Of a stretch of DNA of 64,000 bases, positions 10,299 to 20,779 are shown in pieces. Position 1 is the stretch's first letter. Every line of letters begins with the position of its first letter. This stretch comes from Coix lacryma-jobi var. lacryma-jobi (Eukaryota > Streptophyta > Magnoliopsida > Poales > Poaceae). The translations under genes were made by a program, and so were the position numbers. Below the pieces are notes generated by a model. It did no database searches, was not told the DNA's origin, and worked only from the letters and a program-made list of their open reading frames with translations. The stretch covers positions 97,041,104-97,105,103 of the forward strand of contig CM019823.1 of assembly GCA_009763385.1 (NCBI GenBank), in the 5' to 3' direction.

Positions 10299-12124
10299 CT
10301 AGCTTCTCCTCAATCCTGGTGGACAACACTGTCCTCTCTGCCAGACATACTCGCGGTATTCCTCTTCTCCAGTGCGAGCCCAACTTCGACCGGCAAATCC
10401 TCTTCCCTGCCGATCTTCAGAATTATTTATTTTTAAGCGCCGATCGTCCTCAAGGATTCGTGCCCCAAGCCTTTCATGGACAGAACGACGGTTGACTCGA
10501 GACTGCCTATACTCGGAGTACTGATCACTGCACTCAGGGCAGTTGTTCTTAACAGGCAGCTTCAAGCCTTCGTTCCAACAATACTAGAAGAACGAGCATT
10601 CCCAATGAGACTGTTCTTGCTCCCTCACATCTTCCCGTTCTTCTCGGTACATCTCCTCTTCGTACCTTCGTTGTTTCTTCCAAGAAAGCTTGATACATCT
10701 CAGCAGCCACATCACCTTCATCATCGTACTCAGTTGCTTCTTCCAAGAAAGCCTGGTACATCTCGTCAGCCACATCACCTTTTTGGAATTGATTATTCCT
10801 CTTGAATCCCTGGGCTTGACTACTCATCGTTGCCAATCTTTGCGATAACTGCCCGAGGTCATCAAACTCCATGTCGAATAGTTTCTCTTTGATATTCGGC
10901 AACATGCCAGCTATGGCTATCCCCGGCAATTGGTCATCCGGCAAATTCAGAGAATAGCAAAGATTCTTGGTTTCCCTGAATCGGCGCAGATATTCTTGTG
11001 GTGTTTCGCCAGGTCTCATCCTCAAGCTCATGAGATCGACCAACTTCTTCTCACTGGTACCCATAAAGAAATACGAATAGAATTTCTGTTCTAGCTCTGC
11101 CCATGTGTTGATAGAATTTGTTGGCAGAGAAGCGAACCACGAGAAGGCTAGCCCTGTCAATGACAACGGGAAGTACCGAATCCTCCAAGCTTCATCCGTA
11201 GATGCTTCTCCAAGCTACATCAAATAGCGGCCGATGTGTTCTATACTGCTGGTGTTATCCTGGACTGAAAACTTGGTAAAATCGGTGGGAGGCTTCACCC
11301 TTGGAGGAAGTGCTACCTGATTGTACCACTCCGGGTAAGGGGATTTGTAAGCATATGACTGATTCTTTGGCTTTAGGCCAAATTGATTCTGCATCATATC
11401 AGCCATCCTATGCATGATGAGGTCAATGCTTGAATCAGGAGTTGCTTGTGCTTGCCCCCCCAGGATGTAGTCGTGCTGAACTCTTGTAGCCCGGATTTGG
11501 AAGAGCATTAATCGAGCTATAATCGGTGAACTCCTGATATCCATCTCCAAACATATTCCTCTATATCCTATTTGCTGCAGGAGACACTCTAGAAGCAGAT
11601 TGCGGGACATTCCCTGTCATGCCGAACGTGACCTGGCCATAAGTCTGGGGAGGTTGTTGCGTCTCATGAAGAACGATCCCACCTGTGCTCGGGCCAGCTT
11701 CGCTTTCTTCGGCAATCCTTCGACGCTGAGGTACCGGGAACAATAGTGGTCCTTGCATTGGGCCAGTGGCTTCTTCAAAGCGTTTATCCGCTGCTGGACC
11801 AAAAATGCTAACCATGACAGCACGAAAAGTATTCAAGAAAGTTGCCTGATGATTGGTCATGGCTCCTGATACAGCTTTGTATACTAATTTGGTCATCTTC
11901 CGAATAGCTTCCTCTTCATCGTTGTCAGACGGCTCGGATTGGTGATGAGGAATGATCTTCGGGAACGCCTGCTTCTGGAAGACCCTGCCGCTCTTGTTCT
12001 TGGAGAAAGACGCCAAGCATTTGCGTTGGAATTCATCACAAGCTTGCTGTACTAAATCCCTTGAGTCTGGCAGCAAATCATCCATGGTCACATCTAGAAT
12101 TTGATCATCGCTGATTTCAGGCAT
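10299..12124 (-). pseudogene. gag: Element D gag, frameshifted pseudogene
   Basis: The capsid protein gene starts at ATG 12124 (MPEISDDQILDVTMDDLLPDS), 40 bp after the 5' LTR. The frame breaks near 11570-11600 and TAG occurs at 11215-11217. The middle part (about 11166-10810) reads SLTGLAFSWFASLPTNSINTW ... PGETPQEYLRRFRETKNLCYSL, the retrotransposon gag core. Then comes a tandem 63-bp repeat giving two copies of a DVA(D/A)EMYQAFLEE motif, and a Cys-containing tail (NNCPECSDQYSEYRQ) at about 10500-10560. At least three disruptions; not functional. Confidence 0.8.
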
Positions 12125-12138
12125 CTTGAAATGAAGTT

Positions 12139-12156
12139 GTCCCACCGGGCGTGCCA
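12139..12156 (-). other. Primer-binding site of element D
   Basis: The minus strand reads TGGCACGCCCGGTGGGAC seven bases after the 5' LTR end. Position and TGG start fit a tRNA primer site; I do not assign the tRNA. Confidence 0.55.
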
Positions 12157-13013
12157 AAAAGTGTGTTGACGCAAAACGTGACACCTCGCGCCAAGCACAC
12201 AGCAAGCCGAAAAGCTAGCTTCAATCGGGTGCTCGGAATGTACTGAACCTGGAGACGTGCCAGTCGGTTTGACCTAAAAACCAACAAGGGAAAAACTATG
12301 AGAATACCTTTGGAACATGCCGGTTAAAACCAGACAGTTCCATATCTATGGCTTTGAAAGTCAATCACGACGGCACACAGCTATAGAAGCTGTCTGTCAG
12401 AGCATGTTTGTAAAGTCATTTGGCTAGTATGAGAACAGAGTACGTAAAGCATATCAACTGCCGAATGCATATGTAAAGAAAGACATGCTTGAACGAATTA
12501 AAGATATTATAAGCAGGTAACTTGCAAATATAGATCTATTCACATAACACATGCATAGGCTAATCCAACTAATCTGCCGCACGTTTAGTCTTCATAAATC
12601 GGTCAGGTATAAACTCAAGCAAAGCTAATCCACCGCATGATACCACTTGCTATAAGTCTACACCACTTCTTATAATTAGATTAATCCACCGCATGATACA
12701 ATCTGATTATAACAAGCTAAAACCATGCATATATTTGAACAGATCTATAAAGGCTCATTACTCGTGTAAGCTTAACCAAAATCGGCAAACCAGCCGAATT
12801 GGGGTTCATGAAGAAGGAACAAATAAGCAAGCACGATTAAACTAATCTAAAACCTGCATCTGCCGCACGACACCTAGTTTCATCAAAGCCTAAGCATGAT
12901 TGACATGCATGAACCCACAACATGTGACAATCTAGATTGAAAGTTGATTCAGCCATCATGATCTTATGATTAAAAGAGAGCACAAGCAAACTCGTGCGAC
13001 AAGGCCGAACAAA

Positions 13014-13177
13014 GATCATTCTAGATTTGGCAAAAGAGTGTTACAAGAATTAAATAAATAAAACATATAACACGTGATAACTTAATGAATCTATTGATCA
13101 TTCTAGATTTGGCAAAAGAGTGTTACAAGAATTAAATAAATAAAACATATAACACGTGATAACTTAATGAATCTATT
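13014..13177. repeat. 82-bp tandem duplication inside element D 5' LTR
   Basis: Two adjacent copies (13014-13095 and 13096-13177) start GATCATTCTAGATTTGG and end AATCTATT. The 3' LTR has one copy, so the duplication arose after insertion. Confidence 0.9.
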
Positions 13178-13500
13178 GGATCTGCCAAATCTAATAGAGC
13201 CGATAACTATTTTTACTCATGACTTAATCCGCCGCACGATACAAGGCATAAGCAAAAACTTCCCGTCATAAGCTTAAATCCGCCGCACGATACTAAGCTT
13301 AACATACGAAACAACTTGCATCATATCTAAATCCACCGCATGATACTAGAGATGATAGCAAGGTTGCCGATACTTACGGAGGTCGACGGATCGATGATTC
13401 CCCTCGAAGAACTCGACGCCACGACTAAGGATTCGAAGGTGGCACGGGGCCGGTTTGTATTGATATATGGTTGTGAACTATTTTACAATGGTCGAGGGCT

Positions 13501-13510
13501 TATATTTATA
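13501..13510 (-). promoter_or_regulatory. Putative TATA box in element D 5' LTR
   Basis: Same GGTATAAATATAAG context as in the other LTR; in this copy it would drive element transcription. Confidence 0.55.
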
Positions 13511-13816
13511 CCCTAGACAAAGCATGAGTCCTAGACGATTACGATTTACATAAAATACGGAAGGATACAAATCCTATTCCTAATCCTTTCGGCGTCCCTC
13601 ATCGCCACGTGTCTTCCGTGCAGGCCGGCTTTTACCTGCCATATCCTTCTTCCCGAATGGAGTCATCGCTTCGTAAAATAGTCGACCGCATAGACGTTTG
13701 CCAAAGAGTCCGGAGGTTAACCATCCACTTGGTTGCTCGCCGAATCCCTTTCTCACTGTCAGTTGGGCCCACCTGTCATATCTTCGTGCGTGCAAAAATC
13801 TGGTGTTAACAGATGG

Positions 13817-15323
13817 TCAGCGTCCGATGCTCCTTCAAAAATGCTGTCAGACGACACGTGTCACCGGACGCGTCCGATGGTATGAACTCAGCGTCCAATG
13901 CTCACGAGCAGAGCGTCCGATGGTCTCGAAACAGCAGTGTTCTTCCACAAAATTCACTCAATCTCCTCCGAATCAAAAGCACTAAGGCTTAGACTTGGTA
14001 TGAGGAGTTCTAAGGAGGTTAGTGAGCTATCTCAAAGAGATCATTGCTCGAACCTAACTCCAAATCGGTGAATCAGAAGAAATCGGGGGAAAGGAGCAAG
14101 AACTCGATCCGAAACGAAAATCGACCGATCTACTAGCTCTGAGGTTAGAGACAAATTCCTTCAGTGGAAAGAAGTGCCTCACGATCTAGAACAACTTGGT
14201 TCAAATGGATTTGTAAAAGATGAACTGAGTAGGGAGATCAATCAACGGGAAAATCGTGGAGAAAAAGCAAAACGCGAAGAACAACTTCAAAACGCGAATC
14301 ACAGCCACGAATTGCAACTATGTGGCTACCACACACTACAATAGTGAGATTACGGTCTCACTTCCTCAAAATCTCACAAACACAGAGATATGGTTCTCTT
14401 CTCTGTGGATCTCAGTTCGCTACAGCAGAGGATGGGGAGAGTAGGAAAACCTAGAAGGCAAAATAGCAAATGACTGAGATAGGATGGGAGGAGGGCGTCT
14501 CCCTCTTCTTATCCTAATTCTAATTCCTACTCTACCCCTCACTAATTACAGAGTGAGCCAGCTAAACCCTATGGTTATTCTGGACCAACTCAAGGTAGAT
14601 GCTGATCCGACTGCCACGCCCGCACAACTGGTAGCGTTGCCTCGACGCAACCTCACCGATTGCTGCCACGTGCCGCCACCGCTCCGCTCGTCCTTTTCCC
14701 GGATTTCGCCCCCGGTTTTGAGGCCCAAACCGGGAAACCAGCCTTCACGACCAACCCCCGGTTTTGAGGCCCAAACCGGGAAACCAACCGTCCATTGCCT
14801 GAGTTTTGTGGCCTAAACTCAGAAACTCGCAGCACCCAGGTTTTGAGGCCCAAACCTGGAAACCGTCCTCAGCCCGAGTTTTGTGGCCCAAACTCGGAAA
14901 CCATCAGCACCTAGGTTTTGAGGCCCAAACCTGGAAACCGTCCACTCGGTGGTTTTTCTGTGGCTCAACCACCAAACCGAAGCGTAGAAGGGATGCACCG
15001 CCCGTGCACCCCGTCCACCGACATGTGTCCCTAGGTCCTCGACCCAAGCAACACCGTGCCCGCAAGTCTTCGCTCATCGCTATCCCAGGCTGTCAGCCAC
15101 CACAGCTGATCCTCGGGCCACCGGTTCCTCAGTCCAAGCCTCACGTCCGCCCTTCGCCACTCTCGGTCCATCGGCACGGTACGTCTCTACTTGACCTTCA
15201 CCTTGCCTTTCATCACTATATCCGTGCTCGACACCTGTACAACACAAGCCAAAGAACATGCGCATTATCCCAGTTGACAATCACTCATCACTCAGAGACT
15301 CGGCATACACCCATGTATCCGCA
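13817..15323 (-). repeat. Element F 3' LTR, main part
   Basis: Continues the LTR interrupted at 4693 and ends (element start) as TGCGGATACATGGG at 15310-15323, next to the polypurine tract. It holds the GCGTCCGATG palindromes (13823-13925), with TCACCGGACGCGTCCGATGG at 13861-13880 as a mixed-type palindrome, and the stem-loop array at 14710-14973. Total LTR length without element D is about 1.94 kb. Confidence 0.85.
14710..14973 (-). repeat. Stem-loop array in element F LTR (7 units)
   Basis: Seven inverted-repeat units with loop TGAGGCCC or TGTGGCC and stems in window order: CCCGGTTT/AAACCGGG twice, CTGAGTTT/AAACTCAG, CCAGGTTT/AAACCTGG, CCGAGTTT/AAACTCGG, C(C/T)AGG-type, and GGTGGTT/AACCACC. 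Stem arms change in pairs between units. Confidence 0.85.
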
Positions 15324-17000
15324 ATCTCCCCCTTGATGAGTGCATTGTCAACTACCAACACAAATCAAAATGGAATAGAGGAAGGGAGGAAGAAGGAGAG
15401 AGAGAACTCGACCAAATGACCCAAAAGCATAGCAAAGCCGAAGAAGGTCAAATGGAGAGAGCAAAACAACTTGGTTCCCAAAGACATGGGCAACGTCTCG
15501 ACGCAACCAAGCAAAGCAAAGCTAGCCCTCAAGAAAAGGTGGAACAGGCTCAACACCACTAGCGAGAAAGCTCGAAACCAATTGAAGGGTCAACTGAAAA
15601 TCAAGCAAAACAGAGCTAGCCCTCAAGAAGAGGCAGAACGGGCTCAACACCGCTAGCGAGGAAGCTCGATACCAACTGAAGAAGGCATGATATCAACTGA
15701 AGAGCATAAAAGCAAAGGTGCTAGTTCCTCAAGAAAGAGGCAAAGGCTCAACACAACTAGCTCCCAAAAATGCTCCGAACCAACAGTTACCAGCTCAAAA
15801 ACGCAGCAGCGAGCAAGCTCCCCCTCAAATAGTGCACACAACCAGGAAATCTCTCCTTAAGTTCAACTCGAAAAGCAAAGATATGAAGATATTTTCTCCC
15901 ACTTAGTCAAACATAGAGAGCACATATGATTTGTCAATATTTTCTCCCCCTTAGTTGAAAATGCACTATCAAGAATCTCCCCTCCAAATGCATATGAGTC
16001 AAAATGCAAGTTAGCCGCTTCAGGAATATAGTCGATAGAATGAGAAGATACTCGACAGAGATCTGAACCGATGACTCATAGAATGCACAGAATGCTAGCA
16101 AAGGCTCAAACTGATCACCAAATATGAAATCTGAACATTGGAGCAAAATGAGCAGTTTTCAGCCAAAAAGGTATTCACCATCAAAATAGCACTAAGCATG
16201 TAAAGACAGGATGTCAAACAGGTGCTAAACATGTATACAAGGTGAACTACCCCTAGCAAGGTTCAATCATCACACTATAGAATGAAACATAGAATTGTGT
16301 ATCCAGAATTTTATCGGAGTTGCAGCGGTTAAATTACACATGTTCAAATTTCAGCATGTGATTGCGAGAGGTTGAAAACTTGTCATTGCCTAACTTTTCA
16401 ACTGTGCGGAGCCTATGCAAAAGCAATCAGAAGCTTAAAGCAAAAGTTTCGGTCATACACTACACAGCTCAAGTTTAACTCCAGGTGCAATGAGAAACAG
16501 TCTCGAAACTGTGATGTGCTGACAAGCAATCCCATCTCGATCTTTCCAATTCACTTAACTTGGTTCAGAATTAAAGCAGAATATGAACATACCAAGCAAG
16601 TGAATGACTCAGAACAAGAGACATAGCAACCTAGCATATACGAATAGCACAAGTGATTTCAACACATTCTACACATGCTAGTTGCATATCTCAATGCTGA
16701 ACATTTTTGAGTTTTATGTTCATTAAGCACATTCACCATTCATAAAATAGCTCAGCTCACAACATGTATTAGTGATCAGAAAGAGCATAAGCTACAAGCA
16801 TCATTATAAAGCACCAGAGCATACACTACACAGAGCATAATCACATTCTAAGTATTATATAAATGAAGCTCTGAATGTAAATATGCAATATGAAATGCAT
16901 GATGAAATGCAAAAACCAACTTATCCGAAACGATACCAATTGAAGAAATTGAAGAGCAAAAAGTCAGTTTATGATATAGAAACCAAAATGTTTCCCCCAT
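15324..17000 (-). other. Element F 3' non-coding region with repeated polypurine tracts
   Basis: Begins (minus strand) with the polypurine tract ATCAAGGGGGAGAT against the LTR. Further tracts lie at about 15820 (CTCCCCCT on plus), 15888, 15941-15952 and 15968. Repeated tracts of this kind are a Sirevirus feature. The rest is AT-rich and well conserved with 19264-20779 and 59275-60866, without an intact ORF. Confidence 0.7.
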
Positions 17001-17185
17001 CTAAAAGGGGAAACACACACCAAGCTCACCCCTCAACCTACGAAAAGTTGATTGGTCTAAAGGCTTGGTGAAAATATCAGCCAACTGATGATGAGTATCG
17101 ACATGGCGAAGGTCGATATCACCCTTCTCATAGTGGTCTCGCAGAAAATGAAAGCGCACATCAATGTGTTTGGTCTTCGAGTGCA
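17001..17185 (-). pseudogene. pol: Element F pol, RNase H C-terminus
   Basis: The minus strand reads HSKTKHIDVRFHFLRDHYEKG ... HVDTHHQLADIFTKPLDQST and ends GVCFPF, the conserved copia pol C-terminus. Element E was inserted within the LHSKTK motif; the pol continues at 28821. Confidence 0.9.
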
Positions 17186-19263
17186 TGAAGGACCGAGAAA
17201 GCACTAGCAAGGCGACCAGAGGGGGGGTGAATGGGAGCTCAAAAATTTCCTTCAATAGCTTTGGCCAAATGTCCCAAAATCAACCCCGAGAAACGGCGAC
17301 CGAAACCGTGATGCTCACGACCCTTGGAAGAGGGTGGATGATCCCTAGGATCACAGCGGAGCACCACCAAGAAGGAGCAAACCAAACTCCAAAAGTTCCG
17401 GCTCGAACACAACCCCAAAAACCAAGTCCCAAACGTAGATAGACGGCTACGTCGAGAAACTCCTAAATACCTATGCTAACAAGTAGCAAAGATACCTAGA
17501 GAGGTTCCTTGGTCAACTACAGGGTCAAACGAGAAGTCCGGAAACCAAGCAAACAAGCCGGAGGAGCAAACGCACTAAACCGAAAGACCCAGGCAATTCC
17601 CGGACTGTCCAGCCCTGGAGTCCCGGACTGTCCGCGGTACCACCGGACTGTCCGCGGTTCACTGGCGGACTATCCGCCGGCAGAAAACTCAAAACAGCAG
17701 AGGTGCTGCAAAGCCCCTGGACGTTCCCGGAATGTCCGCAGATTTCAACTGCGGACTGTCCGCCGGTCAAAATCCGTTAGAGCAGCCAAGGGACGCAGCC
17801 ACTGGTCAGGCTCTCCCCCGATGCCCGGACTGTCCGCGGTCCCAGGCGCGGACTGTCCGCGACCTTGCAGAGAGGGCGATTTTGGTTGCCTTCTCTACAA
17901 ATCCGATCCAACTCAAAATCCCAAGTTCCCAAACTTGGAGAAGATGATCACGGGGTAGTTAGGAGACTATCCCCAAGAAATCATCCGCTCAAATCAACCA
18001 AATCACCAGGAAATCAAAAGGGAAGGTGGATGAACGGAAAAAGCGCCACGAAAATGAAATCGTCCCGATCTATTCGATCATGAGAAGTTAGATGAATTCC
18101 TTTGGTCGAAATGACCTCCTCAATGATACGAACAAAATGATTCAAACGGATTTCGCAAAGACGCACTAGAGAGGGAGATCGAGTGACGGGAAAATCGTGA
18201 AGAAACGAAGAACGCGAAGAACACGAATCAAAACACGAATCAAGTCATCGATCTGCACTGCAAAGGTGAGGATACGGCCTCACTTCCTCAAATCAACAGT
18301 ACACAGAGGCAAGTCTCTCTGCGGATCTTAGCTAGCTACAGCAGGGAATGGTAGAGCAGGAAAACCTAAGTGCGAAAGAGCAAATGACTGAGATAATGGG
18401 AGGAGGGTGTCTCCCTACTACTTATCCTAATTCTAACCTAAGTCTAATTCCTACTCTACCCCTCTCTATTCTAATTACAGAGCGAACCAGCTAAACCCTA
18501 GGGTTATTCTGGACCAACTCGGTGGTAGGTGTATCCGACGGCCACGCCCGCACAATTCGAAGCGTTGCCTCGACGCAACCTCCGGATCGCCGCCACGTGC
18601 CGCCCTCGCTCTGCACCCTCGGTTCTATGGCCCAAACCGGGAAACCAACCTTTTCCAGCCAACCCCCAGTTTTGAGGCCCAAACCGGGAAACCAGCCCAC
18701 CAGCTTCTGAGTTTTGAGGCAAACTCAGCAAACCCTCAGCGCCCAAGTTTTGAGGCCCAAACCTGGAAACCGTCCTCAGCCCGAGTTTTGTGGCCAAACT
18801 CGGAAACCCTCAGCCCGAGTTTTGTGGCCAAACTCGGAAACCGTCCACGCCCAGTTTTTGAGGCCCAAACCTGGAAACCGTCCATCCGATGGTTTTTCCC
18901 TGGCTCTACCACCAAACCGACGTCGTAGATGGGATGCACCTCCCGTGCACCCCGTCCACCGACACGTGTCCCCGAGTCCACGACTCATACAACACATGAC
19001 CGCACTTCTTCACTTGTCGTCGTCACAGACTGGCAGCCACCACAGCTGATCCTCGGGCCTCTGGTCCCTCAGTCCAAGCCTCACGTCCGCCCTTCGCCAC
19101 TCTCGGTCCATCAGCACGACACGTCTCTACTTGACCTTCACCTCGCCTTCGATCACTGCATCCGTGCTCGACACCTGCACAACACAAGCCAAAGAACATG
19201 CGCATCATCCCAGTTGACAATCACTCATCACTCAGAGACCCGGCATACACCCATGTATCCGCA
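17186..19263 (-). repeat. Element E 3' LTR
   Basis: Starts TGAAGGACCGAG and ends ATGTATCCGCA on plus. Palindromes CGGACTGTCCGCGG at 17620-17870; stem-loop array at 18616-18913. The half nearest the LTR end (17186-18480) is almost identical to the 5' LTR; the other part is clearly more diverged. Confidence 0.93.
18616..18913 (-). repeat. Stem-loop array in element E 3' LTR (8 units)
   Basis: Same ordered units as in element F, with one extra CCGAG/CTCGG unit. Several arms carry single changes; at least two leave a G-U pair in element-sense RNA. Confidence 0.8.
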
Positions 19264-20779
19264 ATCTCCCCCTTGATGAGTGCATTGTCAACTACTCACA
19301 CAAATCATAATAGAAAGAGAATAAGGAAGAAGAAAGAAGGAGAAAACTCAACCAAATGACCCAAAAGCATAGCAAAGCCGAAGAAGGTCAAGTGGAAAGA
19401 GCGAAAGAACTTGGTCCCCAAAGATATGGGCAACGGCTCGACGCAACCAAGCAAAGCAAAGCTAGCCCTCAAGAAGAGGTAGAATAGGCTCAACACCGCT
19501 AGCAGACACCAATTGAAAAATCGAAGCAAAATGCTAGTCCCTCCAGATAGAGGCACAGAGGCTCAACACAACTAGCAAAGAAAGCTCGATACCGATGCCT
19601 TTCGGCCAACAAGAGACAGCAAAGCTCAAGCTCCCCCTCGACTAGTGCATACAACCAAGAAAACACTCCCCCTCAAAAGAACACTCGGGAAGCACATGTG
19701 ATTTGCAAAGATTCTCCCCCTTAGTTGAAAATGCACGAGTCAAGTAAAAGGATCTCCCCACCAGAAAAGGCACCAACAAAAGTGCGAACTAGGGAGGGTC
19801 TCCCCCTTCCAACATGCATATGAGTCAGAATGCAAGTTAGCAGCTTCAGGCATATATTCAGGAGAATGCAAAGATGCTCTAAACAGTATAACTCCAATGA
19901 CTCAACAACAGCATACAAGCTCAGCAAAGGCTCAAACTGATCACCAGATATGAAATATGAACATATGAGCAGAGATGAACAGTTTTGAGTCAAAAGGTAT
20001 TCACCATCAAAATAGCACTAGCAATGTATGAACAGGAGTCTGAACAAGTGCTAAACATGTATACAAGGTGAACTACCCCTAGCAAAGTTCAATCATCATG
20101 CTTAAGAATGAAACATACACTTGTGAATTCAACTTTAGATCGGAGTTGCAGCGGTGAAATTACACATGTTCAATTATTAGCATGTGATTGCGAGAGGTTG
20201 AAAGCTTGTCATTGCCTAACTTTTCAACCGAGCGAAGCCTATGCCGAAGCAATCTGAAGCTTAAAGCTACGGTTTCGGTCATACACTACACGGCTCAAGT
20301 TTAACTCAAAGTGCAATGAGAAACCGTCTCGATACCGTGATGTGTTGACAAGCAATCCCATCTCGATCTTTTCAATTCACTAAACTTGGTTCAAATTTTA
20401 AACATGATATGAACAGACCAAGCGAGTGAATGACTCAGAACTTGAGACATAGCAACCTAGCATATATGAAAAGCACGAGTGAACTCAACACATCCTACAC
20501 ATGCTAGTTGCATATCTCAATGGTGAACATTTTCAGATTTTAAGTTATTAAGCAAATTCACCATTTCAAAATAGCTCAGCTCACAACATGTACTAGTGAT
20601 CAGAAAGAGCATAAGCTACAAGCATCAATATAAGCATCAGAGCATACTACATAGAGCATAGTTACATTGTAGTGATTATAAACATGAAGCTCAGAATGTA
20701 AATGCGTATGCTGAAATGCAAAAGAAAGGAAAGACAAAAGAGTCAGTCAAATATACAGGATCCAAAATGTTTCCCCCAA
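19264..20779 (-). other. Element E 3' non-coding region with repeated polypurine tracts
   Basis: Polypurine tract ATCAAGGGGGAGAT at 19264-19277 (minus). Other tracts at about 19634, 19664, 19713, 19753 and 19800. AT-rich, conserved with the same region in F and C; no convincing ORF. Confidence 0.7.

Larger units (their letters stand above)
4694..13811 (-). mobile_element. Element D: pol-deficient Ty3/gypsy retrotransposon with antisense genes
   Basis: Complete insertion, 9.1 kb, with 5-bp TSD GATGG and LTRs of 1566 and 1648 bp beginning TGTTAACACC and ending GTCAACA in element sense. The minus strand encodes gag and a retropepsin; reverse transcriptase, RNase H and integrase are missing. The space between protease and the 3' LTR instead holds two genes on the plus strand. 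This resembles the Tat lineage of plant gypsy elements, several of which are known to carry additional, sometimes antisense, ORFs. The lineage assignment is inference. Confidence 0.85.
12164..13811 (-). repeat. Element D 5' LTR
   Basis: 1648 bp, same ends as 4694-6259. Longer by exactly the 82-bp tandem duplication at 13014-13177. Followed by TSD GATGG. Confidence 0.9.

Noticed and set aside
17509..17958. 149-codon ORF duplicated at 27060-27509
   Set aside because: Both copies lie in the LTRs of element E and read through the palindrome cluster (repeated CGGACTGTCCGC), so identity comes from the LTR pair.
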